From Bacteroidota bacterium (GTDB lineage: Bacteria; Bacteroidota; Bacteroidia; Bacteroidales; Tannerellaceae): a stretch of DNA of 64,000 nt. Positions 10,901 to 18,019 of this stretch are shown here, in pieces (the stretch's first letter is position 1; every line of letters begins with the position of its first letter). A program made the position numbers and the translations under genes. The stretch is taken from assembly GCA_023429375.1 (NCBI GenBank), contig JAEYVY010000015.1, positions 56,332 to 120,331 on the forward strand, in the 5' to 3' direction. Under the pieces are notes generated by a model, which was not told the origin of the DNA, ran no database searches, and saw nothing but the letters and a program-made list of their open reading frames with translations.

Positions 10901-11056
10901 TTAACAACTATTTTCGGTATGATACCACTACTCAATGACGATATGTTTGGCCCAATGGCTGTAACAATTATGGGAGGACTGCTGATTGGTACATTAATCA
11001 CGCTGTTCTTTATACCTGTTCTTTATGCTACCTTTTTTAAAATAAAAATAAAATGA
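7934..11056 (+). CDS. RND-family efflux transporter permease
   Basis: This 1040-residue inner-membrane pump has the duplicated RND topology: TM1 near residue 15, a large periplasmic domain, a TM2-6 block near 340-480, a second TM near 525, a second periplasmic domain, and a final TM block near 875-1035. Typical motifs include AMAMLVDNAIVIIDGI in TM4, where the Asp is a proton-relay candidate, and GLIGMMVKNGIVLMDEI in the second half. Drug-type (HAE1/MdtB-like) substrates are likelier than metal ions, but specificity is unknown. It sits between the adaptor and TolC genes with 4-bp overlaps on both sides, so the three are translationally coupled. Confidence 0.95.
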   Translation: MMDLGKWALDNRKLVYFFIVALIAGGIISYQGMSKLEDPEIKVKQALIITTYPGASPHEVELEVTDVLEKSIRSMSNIDHIESRSMSDVSMITVELATTVPDDEVEQYWDMLRRKVNDTQHLLPQGASPSIVKDDFGDVFGMFYAITADGFSEREMGDYAEMAKRTIQNIEGISKVEIYGQQQDCINISLNQDKMAYLGVHPAEVLTTLNSQNKTIYSGYYETGNMRLRVSVNDRYRSVEDISNLILQGHEGDQLRLKDIASVTKGQESPVRNELMFDGQKALGFSISVLRGTDVTQLGKKVDKTLEELQKERIPAGITFNKVFFQPDRVNDALQTFISNLIMSAIIVIFTLIFIIGFKGSLIIALSLVVTVFGSISILNMMDGTLQRVSLASFILAMAMLVDNAIVIIDGIILDLRRGKPRREALTNIGNKTGIPLLGATLIAIISFLPIFLSPDTAGVYVRDLFIVLAVSLLLSWLLALTQIPIQADNSLHIEPEQNEKKDLFNTKYYNCLRKIVRWGLEHKIMSISLAIILVATSAFCFRFLPQGFFPDMNYDQLYIEYKLPEGTNSNRVKADLLKISEELLKRDNIKHVTASVGGTPSRYNLVRSIADPSLSYGEIIVDFTSPKELVSSMEEIQKKLSDEYADAYVRLKRYNLMYKKYPIEVQFNGPDPAVLRDLSEQAQEIMNKNENTFLVTSNWEPKVPLFLVDYNQPIARNVGLNREDIGMSLLASTGGIPTAKFYDGTHSETIYLKTVDKDGNPVENLDNASVFSLIPSLNAVSRDNLQKLITGAMSEEDILSTILQTVPLSQASNGIRFSWEDPVIIRYNGERAIRAQCNPVYGVGAEKARQSIAKEIEKIPLPAGYTMQWEGENKASNQAMKYLFKNFPLAIILILAILIMLFKDYKKPLIIFCCIPLILTGVILSMLISGKTFGFVAIVGVLGLIGMMVKNGIVLMDEINEQLESGVNPPNALIESTVIRFRPVVLVSLTTIFGMIPLLNDDMFGPMAVTIMGGLLIGTLITLFFIPVLYATFFKIKIK

Positions 11057-12444
11057 AACAATCCTATTATATAATAATTACCCTTTTATACCTCTCTGCT
11101 TCTTGCCTTTATGCACAACAAAAATTAACGCTCGAACAATGTCGGCATATGGCCTTAGAGAATAATAAGCAAATAAAAATGGCCTCCGGATATAAGGAAA
11201 AAGCCTATACAGATAGAAAAGCCTACAGAGCAAACTATTTTCCTAAACTCTCACTAACAGGAAACTATCTGTTTACAAATACTGATTCTAAACTAACAAT
11301 TCCGGGAGGTTATTTACCTACTTTTATTCCCGGACCAGATGGGCAGTTATTACCTAATATTTTATCGACACTACCTAACGGAGATCCTATTTTTAAAGAA
11401 TATGCCTATATGCCTGATAGTGAATTTCGATTAGATTTAAACAACAGCTACACCGCAGGAGTTAAAGCCGAACAACCCATATTCATGGGAGGTAAAATTG
11501 TAGCAACCAATACGATGGCCAAGATTGCACATGAGTTATCTGAACTGAACGAAAATCTTACTAATAGTGAGATTTTGGTCTTAACCGATGAAGCCTTCTG
11601 GAGCTACGTGAAAGCCTCCGAACTTTTTAAAGTAGCAGAACAATATAAAGCACTTATCAGCGAACTGCTCCACACTGTTAAATCAGGTCATGAAATCGGC
11701 ATGATACAACGAAACGACTTATTGAAAGTACAAGTAAAGCTAAATGAAGCCGAGCTACAGCTGCGTAAAGCAGAAAACGCCATACATCTGGCAGGGATGA
11801 ATCTTTGTCATATCATAGGATTACCACTTGATTCTAACATTAGTGTAGATGGAACATATGATACAACAATTCCAATTGTTAATTTACAAGCCGATATTAG
11901 CAAACGGTCCGACTTTGCCATGTTGGATAAACAAGTAGCATTAAAGCAACAGCAAGTGCGACTTGTTCGTAGTGATTTCTTGCCTAATGTGGGTATTGCA
12001 GCTATGTATAATTATACGCATGGATTAAAGATAAACGATAGGCCTATGTTCGACAATAGCAGTTTCTCGGCTGTTATATCTGTAAAAATCCCATTATTTC
12101 AATGGGGTGAAGGTCGCAACAAAGTACGCTCTGCTCGTATAGAACAAAAAATAACCGAATTAAAACAAATTGATGCAAATGAAAAGATGGAGCTTGAACT
12201 TATGAAAGCCATCAATGATGTAGATGAAGCATTATTTGAAACTACCCTAACCAAGAGTTCTCTGGCCGAAGCTGAAGAAAACCTTAAGATACATAAAGAT
12301 ATGTACGAAACAGGTATGGCCACACTTACTGACTATTTAGAGGCTCAAACGTCATGGCAAAAGGCAAGTACGGATTGTGTTAACGCAAATGCAGCCTTAC
12401 AACTGGCTCAGACAAAATACTTGAAAGCATCCGGAGAGTTATAA
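11053..12444 (+). CDS. TolC-like outer-membrane efflux channel
   Basis: This 463-residue protein has a cleavable signal peptide ending near LYAQQ and an OEP-family start (LTLEQCRHMALENNKQIKM). It is built of two long alpha-helical repeats separated by beta-strand segments, consistent with the trimeric outer-membrane channel. It has no lipobox. It overlaps the pump gene by 4 bp and closes the operon. Copy A of the intergenic palindromic repeat starts 28 bp after the stop and could serve as its transcription terminator. Confidence 0.93.
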   Translation: MKQSYYIIITLLYLSASCLYAQQKLTLEQCRHMALENNKQIKMASGYKEKAYTDRKAYRANYFPKLSLTGNYLFTNTDSKLTIPGGYLPTFIPGPDGQLLPNILSTLPNGDPIFKEYAYMPDSEFRLDLNNSYTAGVKAEQPIFMGGKIVATNTMAKIAHELSELNENLTNSEILVLTDEAFWSYVKASELFKVAEQYKALISELLHTVKSGHEIGMIQRNDLLKVQVKLNEAELQLRKAENAIHLAGMNLCHIIGLPLDSNISVDGTYDTTIPIVNLQADISKRSDFAMLDKQVALKQQQVRLVRSDFLPNVGIAAMYNYTHGLKINDRPMFDNSSFSAVISVKIPLFQWGEGRNKVRSARIEQKITELKQIDANEKMELELMKAINDVDEALFETTLTKSSLAEAEENLKIHKDMYETGMATLTDYLEAQTSWQKASTDCVNANAALQLAQTKYLKASGEL

Positions 12445-12471
12445 AACAAATTTGAGGAGAATAAAAAATAT

Positions 12472-12588
12472 CATCCCGATGATTTAAAAAAAACATCCCG
12501 AACGTTTTTAAAAACGTTCGAGGTGTTTTTTAGAACCATATAGACCTTGATTTTCAATACATATTTTTTCAAAATTAACATCGGGATG
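12472..12588 (+). repeat. Dispersed intergenic palindromic repeat, copy A
   Basis: A 117-bp element bounded by CATCCCGATG and CATCGGGATG. Inside is the hairpin CATCCCGAACGTTTT ... AAAACGTTCGAGGTG followed by T6, then the conserved motif TTGATTTTCAATA. Copies B (29885) and C (46527, inverted) share the same ends, hairpin arms and TTGATTTTCAA motif. Copy A is the short form with a single internal hairpin. It lies between the convergent tolC and DUF454 genes. Confidence 0.85.
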
Positions 12589-12625
12589 TCATATACTTTT
12601 AAGCCATCTTTTTTTGATCATTTTT

Positions 12626-13003
12626 TCAGACTTTTTTGGTTGGAAAAGTCACTAAATGCCAGGTTACAGCAACGCTTATAATCATCAGCCCGATTTTTAT
12701 CCAAAGGTTTTCTGTCAAAAACAAGGTGGTGAATGAGGTTGATATCCACAACACAGACAAGGCTATTACTTTTATACGCATTGGAATAGCCTTATACTCC
12801 AGATAATTGCGCATATGCTCGCCAAAATAGCGATTGTCCATTACCCGGTCGTACATTTTCTTTGAGCTATGAATATAGAACCAACAGGTTAAAAGCCAAA
12901 ACGGGGTGGTAGGCAGCAAAGGCAAAAAAATACCGATTGCGCCCAATATCAAACAGAGGGTCCCTATTGTGATATATATGATTTTCTTTGTTTGGTTCAT
13001 CAA
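12626..13003 (-). CDS. DUF454 (YbaN-like) small membrane protein
   Basis: This 125-residue protein has about three membrane segments and the DUF454 signature LGAIGIFLPLLPTTPFWLL near residues 20-38, followed by a basic loop with FGEHMRNYLEYKAIP. The family is conserved in bacteria, with no settled biochemical role. It overlaps the end of fmt by 4 bp and is the last gene of the sua5-fmt operon. Confidence 0.85.
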   Translation of the reverse strand: MMNQTKKIIYITIGTLCLILGAIGIFLPLLPTTPFWLLTCWFYIHSSKKMYDRVMDNRYFGEHMRNYLEYKAIPMRIKVIALSVLWISTSFTTLFLTENLWIKIGLMIISVAVTWHLVTFPTKKV

Positions 13004-13974
13004 TTCACCCGATAGGTTTCAATGTCTTTAAATCCATTCAGAAAATCACCTACCGACATTTGTTTCTTTCCGGCCAATTGGACGGATACCAAACGGATAA
13101 AACCGTCTTTAACGGCTACATCTACTATTTTCTTCCCAACAAGATATAAAGTTCCAACTGGCAAAGTATGCTCCTCTAATCTGTATTCCGCAGCATAAAT
13201 TTTCATTACTTGAGGTTTACCTTCCTGAGAACATAAATTAGTCCAAGCTGCAGGATAGGGAGAAAGACCACGTATAAAATCGTATATTTTCTTTGCCGGT
13301 TGTTGCCAGTCGATACGGCAGGTATCTTTAAAAATCTTTGGTGCAGGTCTCAATTCGGCCTCTGTAGTAAAGAATTCTTCCTGGGGAATGGCTTCAGCCT
13401 TACCTTCCAAAATCAAGTCGACAGTTTCCATCACCAGGGCACCTCCAATATTCATCAGCCGGTCGTGTATATCACCTACATTTTCTGCTTCTCCTATCGG
13501 TGTACGTTTTTGAAGGATAATTTTACCAGTATCAATCTCATGTGTCAGGAAGAAAGTGGTCACCCCTGTTTCTGTGTCACCATTGATTACAGCCCAATTT
13601 ATCGGAGCTGCACCGCGATATTGGGGCAACAAAGAAGCATGAAGATTGAACGTACCTAAACGTGGCATATTCCATACCACTTCGGGCAGCATACGGAAAG
13701 CGACAACAATCTGCAAGTCGGCATTCAACGCTCGCAATTCATTTATAAATGCTTCGTCTTTGAGTTTTTCGGGCTGCAGAACGGGAATGTTTTGAGATAC
13801 GGCATATTGCTTTACCGGGCTGGATTGTAATTCACTCATATGTCGTCCTATCGGCTTGTCGGGCATGGTTACAACTCCTACTACATTGTATCCGTTTTCT
13901 ACCAATACTCGTAAACTTTCAACAGCAAAATCGGGCGTACCCATATATACTATACGTAAATCTTCTCTCTTCAT
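13000..13974 (-). CDS. fmt: Methionyl-tRNA formyltransferase
   Basis: This enzyme formylates initiator Met-tRNA using 10-formyl-tetrahydrofolate. At 324 residues it has normal length. The N-terminal Rossmann domain begins RIVYMGTPDFAVESL. The formyl-transfer site shows NLHASLLPQYRGAAPINWA near residue 131, with the catalytic Asn/His, and a conserved HEIDTGKIILQK. The C-terminal OB-like domain starts near residue 205. It follows the ClC gene by 3 bp and overlaps DUF454, so it is cotranscribed with both. Confidence 0.97.
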   Translation of the reverse strand: MKREDLRIVYMGTPDFAVESLRVLVENGYNVVGVVTMPDKPIGRHMSELQSSPVKQYAVSQNIPVLQPEKLKDEAFINELRALNADLQIVVAFRMLPEVVWNMPRLGTFNLHASLLPQYRGAAPINWAVINGDTETGVTTFFLTHEIDTGKIILQKRTPIGEAENVGDIHDRLMNIGGALVMETVDLILEGKAEAIPQEEFFTTEAELRPAPKIFKDTCRIDWQQPAKKIYDFIRGLSPYPAAWTNLCSQEGKPQVMKIYAAEYRLEEHTLPVGTLYLVGKKIVDVAVKDGFIRLVSVQLAGKKQMSVGDFLNGFKDIETYRVN

Positions 13975-13977
13975 CTC

Positions 13978-15762
13978 TTAATCTCCTGAAAAATTTTCGA
14001 CTAATACTTCTCTATAAGAATTAAATATCTTTGATTTAGACATAAAGCCTATATAACGACCTTGTTCGTCTACCACAGGCAGGTTCCATGCTTTCGTATC
14101 GTCAAAGGTACGCATAATCTGCTCCATGGGCATATTAATATAAATCTTTGCAGGAGCAGAAACCATAAATTTTGAAACGTGGAACCGGTCATACAGCTCT
14201 GGACGGAACATGATGTTACGAATATCATCTAGCAATACAACTCCTAAAAGTACGTCATTGTGGTCTACCACTGGAAATACATTACGACGGCTTTGAGAAA
14301 TAACCATGACCATATCGCCAAGCGACATATTGGGCGACACAACCACAAAATCCTTTTCAATAATCGCCTTGGCATTCAACAATGTCAACACTGCTTTATC
14401 TTTATGATGTGTCAACAGTTCGCCCTTTTGAGCCAAACGCATCGAATAGATACTATGAGGCTCGAACATCAAAATCGTAATATATGAACTGATAGAAACA
14501 ATCATCAACGGCAAAAACAGATCGTAGCCCCCGGTCAGCTCGGCAATCAGGAACACACCCGTCAGCGGAGCATGCATCACACCGGCCATCACACCGGCCA
14601 TCCCCAATAAAGCAAAGTTCTTTTCAGACAAAGCAATCTCAAAAGGCAAATAATTGAATGTATGGGCAAAAATAAACCCGGCAATACATCCCAAGAAAAG
14701 ACTTGGAGCGAATATTCCACCACATCCTCCACCGGCATTGGTTGCACTCGAAGCAAAAACCTTTGTCAGCAAAATCAGACTAAGGAAAATGATGACACCC
14801 CAATAATTCTCATTGAGGCCGTAAAACATACTTCCGTCCATCATGTGGGAAAATTCGCCGTCCAACAAGGCTCCGATTGTGTTATATCCTTCACCGTATA
14901 AAGGAGGGAACAAGAAGATCAGAAGGCTCAGCATCACTCCGGCTACCAAGAATTTGGTCCAATACTTCTCTATTTTGCGATAACCACGTTCAATCTTGTT
15001 CATCACCCGTGTAAAATAGAGGGAAACCAATCCGCAGAAAACACCTAAGATCAATACATAGGGTATACGATTCATTAGGAATACTTCAGTCTGCGAAAAT
15101 TTAAACATGGCATCCGTTCCTGTAAAAATATAGGATACGGTAGCGGCTGTGACTGAAGAAATCAACAACGGCAAAACGGAGGTCATAGTCAAATCGAGCA
15201 TCAACACTTCAATCACAAAGACAAGTCCGGCAATAGGAGCTTTGAAGATACCTGCAATGGCTCCTGCCGCTCCACATCCGACCAATAGCATCAACGTCTT
15301 CTGCTCCATCTTGAACAGACGTCCAAGGTTAGAGCCGATAGCTGCACCGGTCAAGACTATCGGGGCCTCAGCTCCAACCGACCCACCAAATCCGATAGTC
15401 ATCGAACTGGCAACAATCGACGACCAAGTGTTATGAGGTTTGATTCGACTTTTTCGTTGAGAAATGGCATATAGAATTTTTGTTACCCCGTGACTGATAT
15501 CGTCACGAACGATATATTTAACGAACAAGCCAGCCAATAAAATACCCATCACCGGATAGAGCAACAACCAATAGTTAGCCTCATCGATTGTAGAATTGGA
15601 AGTCAGGAAATACTGGATAGCATGAATAATATTCTTAAGAAGTATAGCTGCTATTGCGGTACATATCCCCACCAGAAAACTGATGAACAAAATAAAGGTT
15701 TTCTCCTTAATATTCTTCTCACGCCACAGCAGTAACTTGTAAAACAGATCTTTATCTTTCAT
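13978..15762 (-). CDS. ClC-family chloride channel/antiporter with CBS domains
   Basis: This 594-residue protein has the ClC membrane core (about 20-430) and a C-terminal CBS pair (about 445-585, including SPNMSLGDMVMVIS and MRTFDDTKAWNLPVVD). Core motifs include GFGGSVGAEAPIVLTGAAIGS, where the Glu is at the gating-glutamate position, GGGCGGIFAPSLFLG, and APLTGVFLIAELTGGYD with a possible proton-pathway Glu. It could therefore be a Cl-/H+ exchanger rather than a channel; the sequence does not settle this. The CBS pair suggests nucleotide regulation. It lies 7 bp after the sugar-transferase gene. Confidence 0.93.
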   Translation of the reverse strand: MKDKDLFYKLLLWREKNIKEKTFILFISFLVGICTAIAAILLKNIIHAIQYFLTSNSTIDEANYWLLLYPVMGILLAGLFVKYIVRDDISHGVTKILYAISQRKSRIKPHNTWSSIVASSMTIGFGGSVGAEAPIVLTGAAIGSNLGRLFKMEQKTLMLLVGCGAAGAIAGIFKAPIAGLVFVIEVLMLDLTMTSVLPLLISSVTAATVSYIFTGTDAMFKFSQTEVFLMNRIPYVLILGVFCGLVSLYFTRVMNKIERGYRKIEKYWTKFLVAGVMLSLLIFLFPPLYGEGYNTIGALLDGEFSHMMDGSMFYGLNENYWGVIIFLSLILLTKVFASSATNAGGGCGGIFAPSLFLGCIAGFIFAHTFNYLPFEIALSEKNFALLGMAGVMAGVMHAPLTGVFLIAELTGGYDLFLPLMIVSISSYITILMFEPHSIYSMRLAQKGELLTHHKDKAVLTLLNAKAIIEKDFVVVSPNMSLGDMVMVISQSRRNVFPVVDHNDVLLGVVLLDDIRNIMFRPELYDRFHVSKFMVSAPAKIYINMPMEQIMRTFDDTKAWNLPVVDEQGRYIGFMSKSKIFNSYREVLVENFSGD

Positions 15763-15769
15763 ATAATTT

Positions 15770-17176
15770 TCAAATACCTTTACCGGTCAGTACGGTTCTT
15801 ATTGTATACAGTAATATTTTAAGATCAAACAACAACGACATATTTTCATAATACATCACGTCATAGGCCAAACGTTCAATCATTTCATCGACATTTTTCG
15901 CATAGCCGTATTTTACCATTCCAAAGGAAGTAATACCAGGTCTGACGTTATGCATTAATAAATAATAAGGAGCTTTTTCCACGATTTGATCGATAAAGAA
16001 TCGTCTTTCCGGACGAGGCCCTACTAACGACATGTCTCCTTTCAATACATTCCAGAATTGAGGCAATTCATCCAACCGGTATTTACGCATAAAACGCCCG
16101 AATGGTGTGATGCGACTGTCCTCTTCATCGGATAATAAGGGCTGCTCTTTTTCTGCCCCTATATACATGGTTCTAAACTTGTAAATCGTAAAAGGCTTGC
16201 CCATATATCCAATTCGTTCCTGACGGAAAATAATCGGTCCGGACGAGTCTTTTTTGACACGAAAAGCCAAGTAGGCAAATAACGGGAAAAACAAGATTAA
16301 AACAAGGGCAGAGACAACTTTATCGATAAAATGTTTGATATTTTCTTCACCAGGCGTAAAATTACTGCTCGTCATATCAACCAATGGAACGCCAATCGGT
16401 GTCTTTACCTTCACGCGCGTCAAAACGATCACGCTTTCGGGCAACATCTTAATGGGAAGACGAAAACGAAATAGTGGGTAAAGAATTTTCAGCAATTTAT
16501 CACTATCGGCTGTTTCGGATGCTACAACCAGCTCATGCACCTGCCTGCTTTCGATAATCAGGTCCAGTCCACTTCCCAATGAACCGATGGTCTTTTCCGG
16601 AGACACACAAATATCGGCCGTATCATTTTCCTTTACAAAACCAACCACCTCATATCCTAATGCTTCCAATCGTTCGGACAACTTTAGTGCTTTTCTGCCT
16701 GTTCCGATGATTAATACGTTTAACGCCCATTCCTTATTGCGTATTTTAGATATCCCATACAAAGTGATAATCAAACGTGGGATATAAGTGAACAGGAACT
16801 GAAAGACAAAAAGAAAGAAGAAAAGGACATAGAATACTGAAAATGACCGAGGTAAATCATTCAGTATCACTATAAAGAATAAGACAAGTACGCCAAGCAA
16901 GACAGATCCGAATGTTTGAAAGAATTCGGTCAATCTGGATTTGCCCGCAGGTTCGTTATAATAACCTGAAAAGTAATAGATGGAAAGCCAGAAAAAGGGA
17001 ATAAGAATCTGCCCTCCCCAAACAGGGAGAAAAGACAGATAGTCTTTCAAGGTTCCAAATCCATAAAAAATGGCAATTTCATTAAAACGGAACCAGTTAA
17101 ATAAAAGCCAAACTATCGATGCTGAAAGAAAATCTGAAATAACATAGGGCAGAATTATCCGGTGCTTATTCCTCAT
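15770..17176 (-). CDS. Polyprenyl glycosylphosphotransferase (WcaJ/WbaP-type)
   Basis: This enzyme family starts a surface glycan by placing a sugar phosphate on undecaprenyl phosphate at the inner membrane. The N-terminal half of this 468-residue protein has four hydrophobic segments and a Rossmann-like nucleotide-binding segment (VLIIGTGRKALKLSERL near 151). After another membrane segment near 285 comes the catalytic bacterial-sugar-transferase domain with FRQERIGYMGKPFTIYKFRT, YRLDELPQFWNVLKGDMSLV and GPRPERR. No other glycosyltransferases are nearby, so its glycan cannot be named. It overlaps sua5 by 4 bp. Confidence 0.93.
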   Translation of the reverse strand: MRNKHRIILPYVISDFLSASIVWLLFNWFRFNEIAIFYGFGTLKDYLSFLPVWGGQILIPFFWLSIYYFSGYYNEPAGKSRLTEFFQTFGSVLLGVLVLFFIVILNDLPRSFSVFYVLFFFLFVFQFLFTYIPRLIITLYGISKIRNKEWALNVLIIGTGRKALKLSERLEALGYEVVGFVKENDTADICVSPEKTIGSLGSGLDLIIESRQVHELVVASETADSDKLLKILYPLFRFRLPIKMLPESVIVLTRVKVKTPIGVPLVDMTSSNFTPGEENIKHFIDKVVSALVLILFFPLFAYLAFRVKKDSSGPIIFRQERIGYMGKPFTIYKFRTMYIGAEKEQPLLSDEEDSRITPFGRFMRKYRLDELPQFWNVLKGDMSLVGPRPERRFFIDQIVEKAPYYLLMHNVRPGITSFGMVKYGYAKNVDEMIERLAYDVMYYENMSLLFDLKILLYTIRTVLTGKGI

Positions 17177-17742
17177 TCTCTTATTATTTGTATCAATCCT
17201 CCCAAACCAAGTTTAATAATGCTGGAAGGGGCAGCTTTGCTAATATCGTCTTGTCTGTAATTTACAATATAGTCGACACCGTTCTTGACCTCGTCCACAA
17301 TCTCATCAAAAATGGCAGGCGAAGGGGTTCCACTGATATTGGCTGAAGTCGAAACCAAAGGCTTACGGAAACGTTCGCACAGCTTGCGAGAGAATTCCTC
17401 CGAAGTGACACGAATGCCGATACTTCCGTCTTCAGCAACTAAACAGTCCGGAAGGTTCTTTGCTTTGGGATAAATAATGGTTAGCGGTTTGGTGGTCAGT
17501 TCTATCAAGTCCCAAGCCTGCTCGGGGACCTCTTCTACATAACTGCTCAATTTGGCTGTACTGTCTACCAATACAAGCATAGCCTTGCTGTCCATTCGTT
17601 GTTTCAACTTATAGACTTTGCGTACAGCCTCTTCATTTGTCGCGTCACAGCCTATACCCCAAATCGTGTCGGTAGGGTATAAAATCAGCCCTCCGGCCGA
17701 TAAAACTTCACAAGCTTTTTTTATATCTTCTATCATTGTCAT
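17173..17742 (-). CDS. L-threonylcarbamoyladenylate synthase (Sua5/YrdC)
   Basis: This enzyme makes threonylcarbamoyl-AMP from Thr, bicarbonate and ATP for the t6A37 modification of ANN-decoding tRNAs. The 189-residue YrdC-type domain shows LILYPTDTIWGIGCDATN near residue 19, LKQRMDSKAMLVLV near 46 and LVSTSANISGTPSP near 129. It lacks the extra C-terminal Sua5 domain, so it is a short TsaC-like form. It is the first gene of the five-gene minus-strand operon, with a -7 box just upstream. Confidence 0.94.
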   Translation of the reverse strand: MTMIEDIKKACEVLSAGGLILYPTDTIWGIGCDATNEEAVRKVYKLKQRMDSKAMLVLVDSTAKLSSYVEEVPEQAWDLIELTTKPLTIIYPKAKNLPDCLVAEDGSIGIRVTSEEFSRKLCERFRKPLVSTSANISGTPSPAIFDEIVDEVKNGVDYIVNYRQDDISKAAPSSIIKLGLGGLIQIIRE

Positions 17743-17757
17743 TCAAAACTATACAGA

Positions 17758-17765
17758 CAAAAGTA
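17758..17765 (-). promoter_or_regulatory. -7 promoter box of the sua5 operon
   Basis: On the minus strand this reads TACTTTTG, a perfect TAnnTTTG box, 16 bp before the sua5 start. Confidence 0.6.
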
Positions 17766-17909
17766 CAAATGATTCACGTACTTTTAAAATAATAATTAAA
17801 AGAAACTATTTTATTCTTACTGGTGTTTATAATCAATTTAAAATCTATAACTTTACAGAATAAATTATTACATACGTCACTAAAATTTGCAAAAACAAGG
17901 CAAATTAAT

Positions 17910-17944
17910 TGAGTCAGAAACCTTATAAAATACTCCCTGACTCA
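17910..17944. other. Stem-loop upstream of recJ
   Basis: TGAGTCAG and CTGACTCA form a perfect 8-bp stem around a 19-nt loop in the 277-bp gap between sua5 and recJ. There is no T run. It could be leader RNA structure or a protein-binding palindrome. The rest of this gap shows nothing recognisable. Confidence 0.4.
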
Positions 17945-18019
17945 TTGTTGTATAGGGATACAGCTATATTTTAAATGTAATGATTTCTGAGACTTGATAA
18001 AAAAGAAAAATAAAATATA

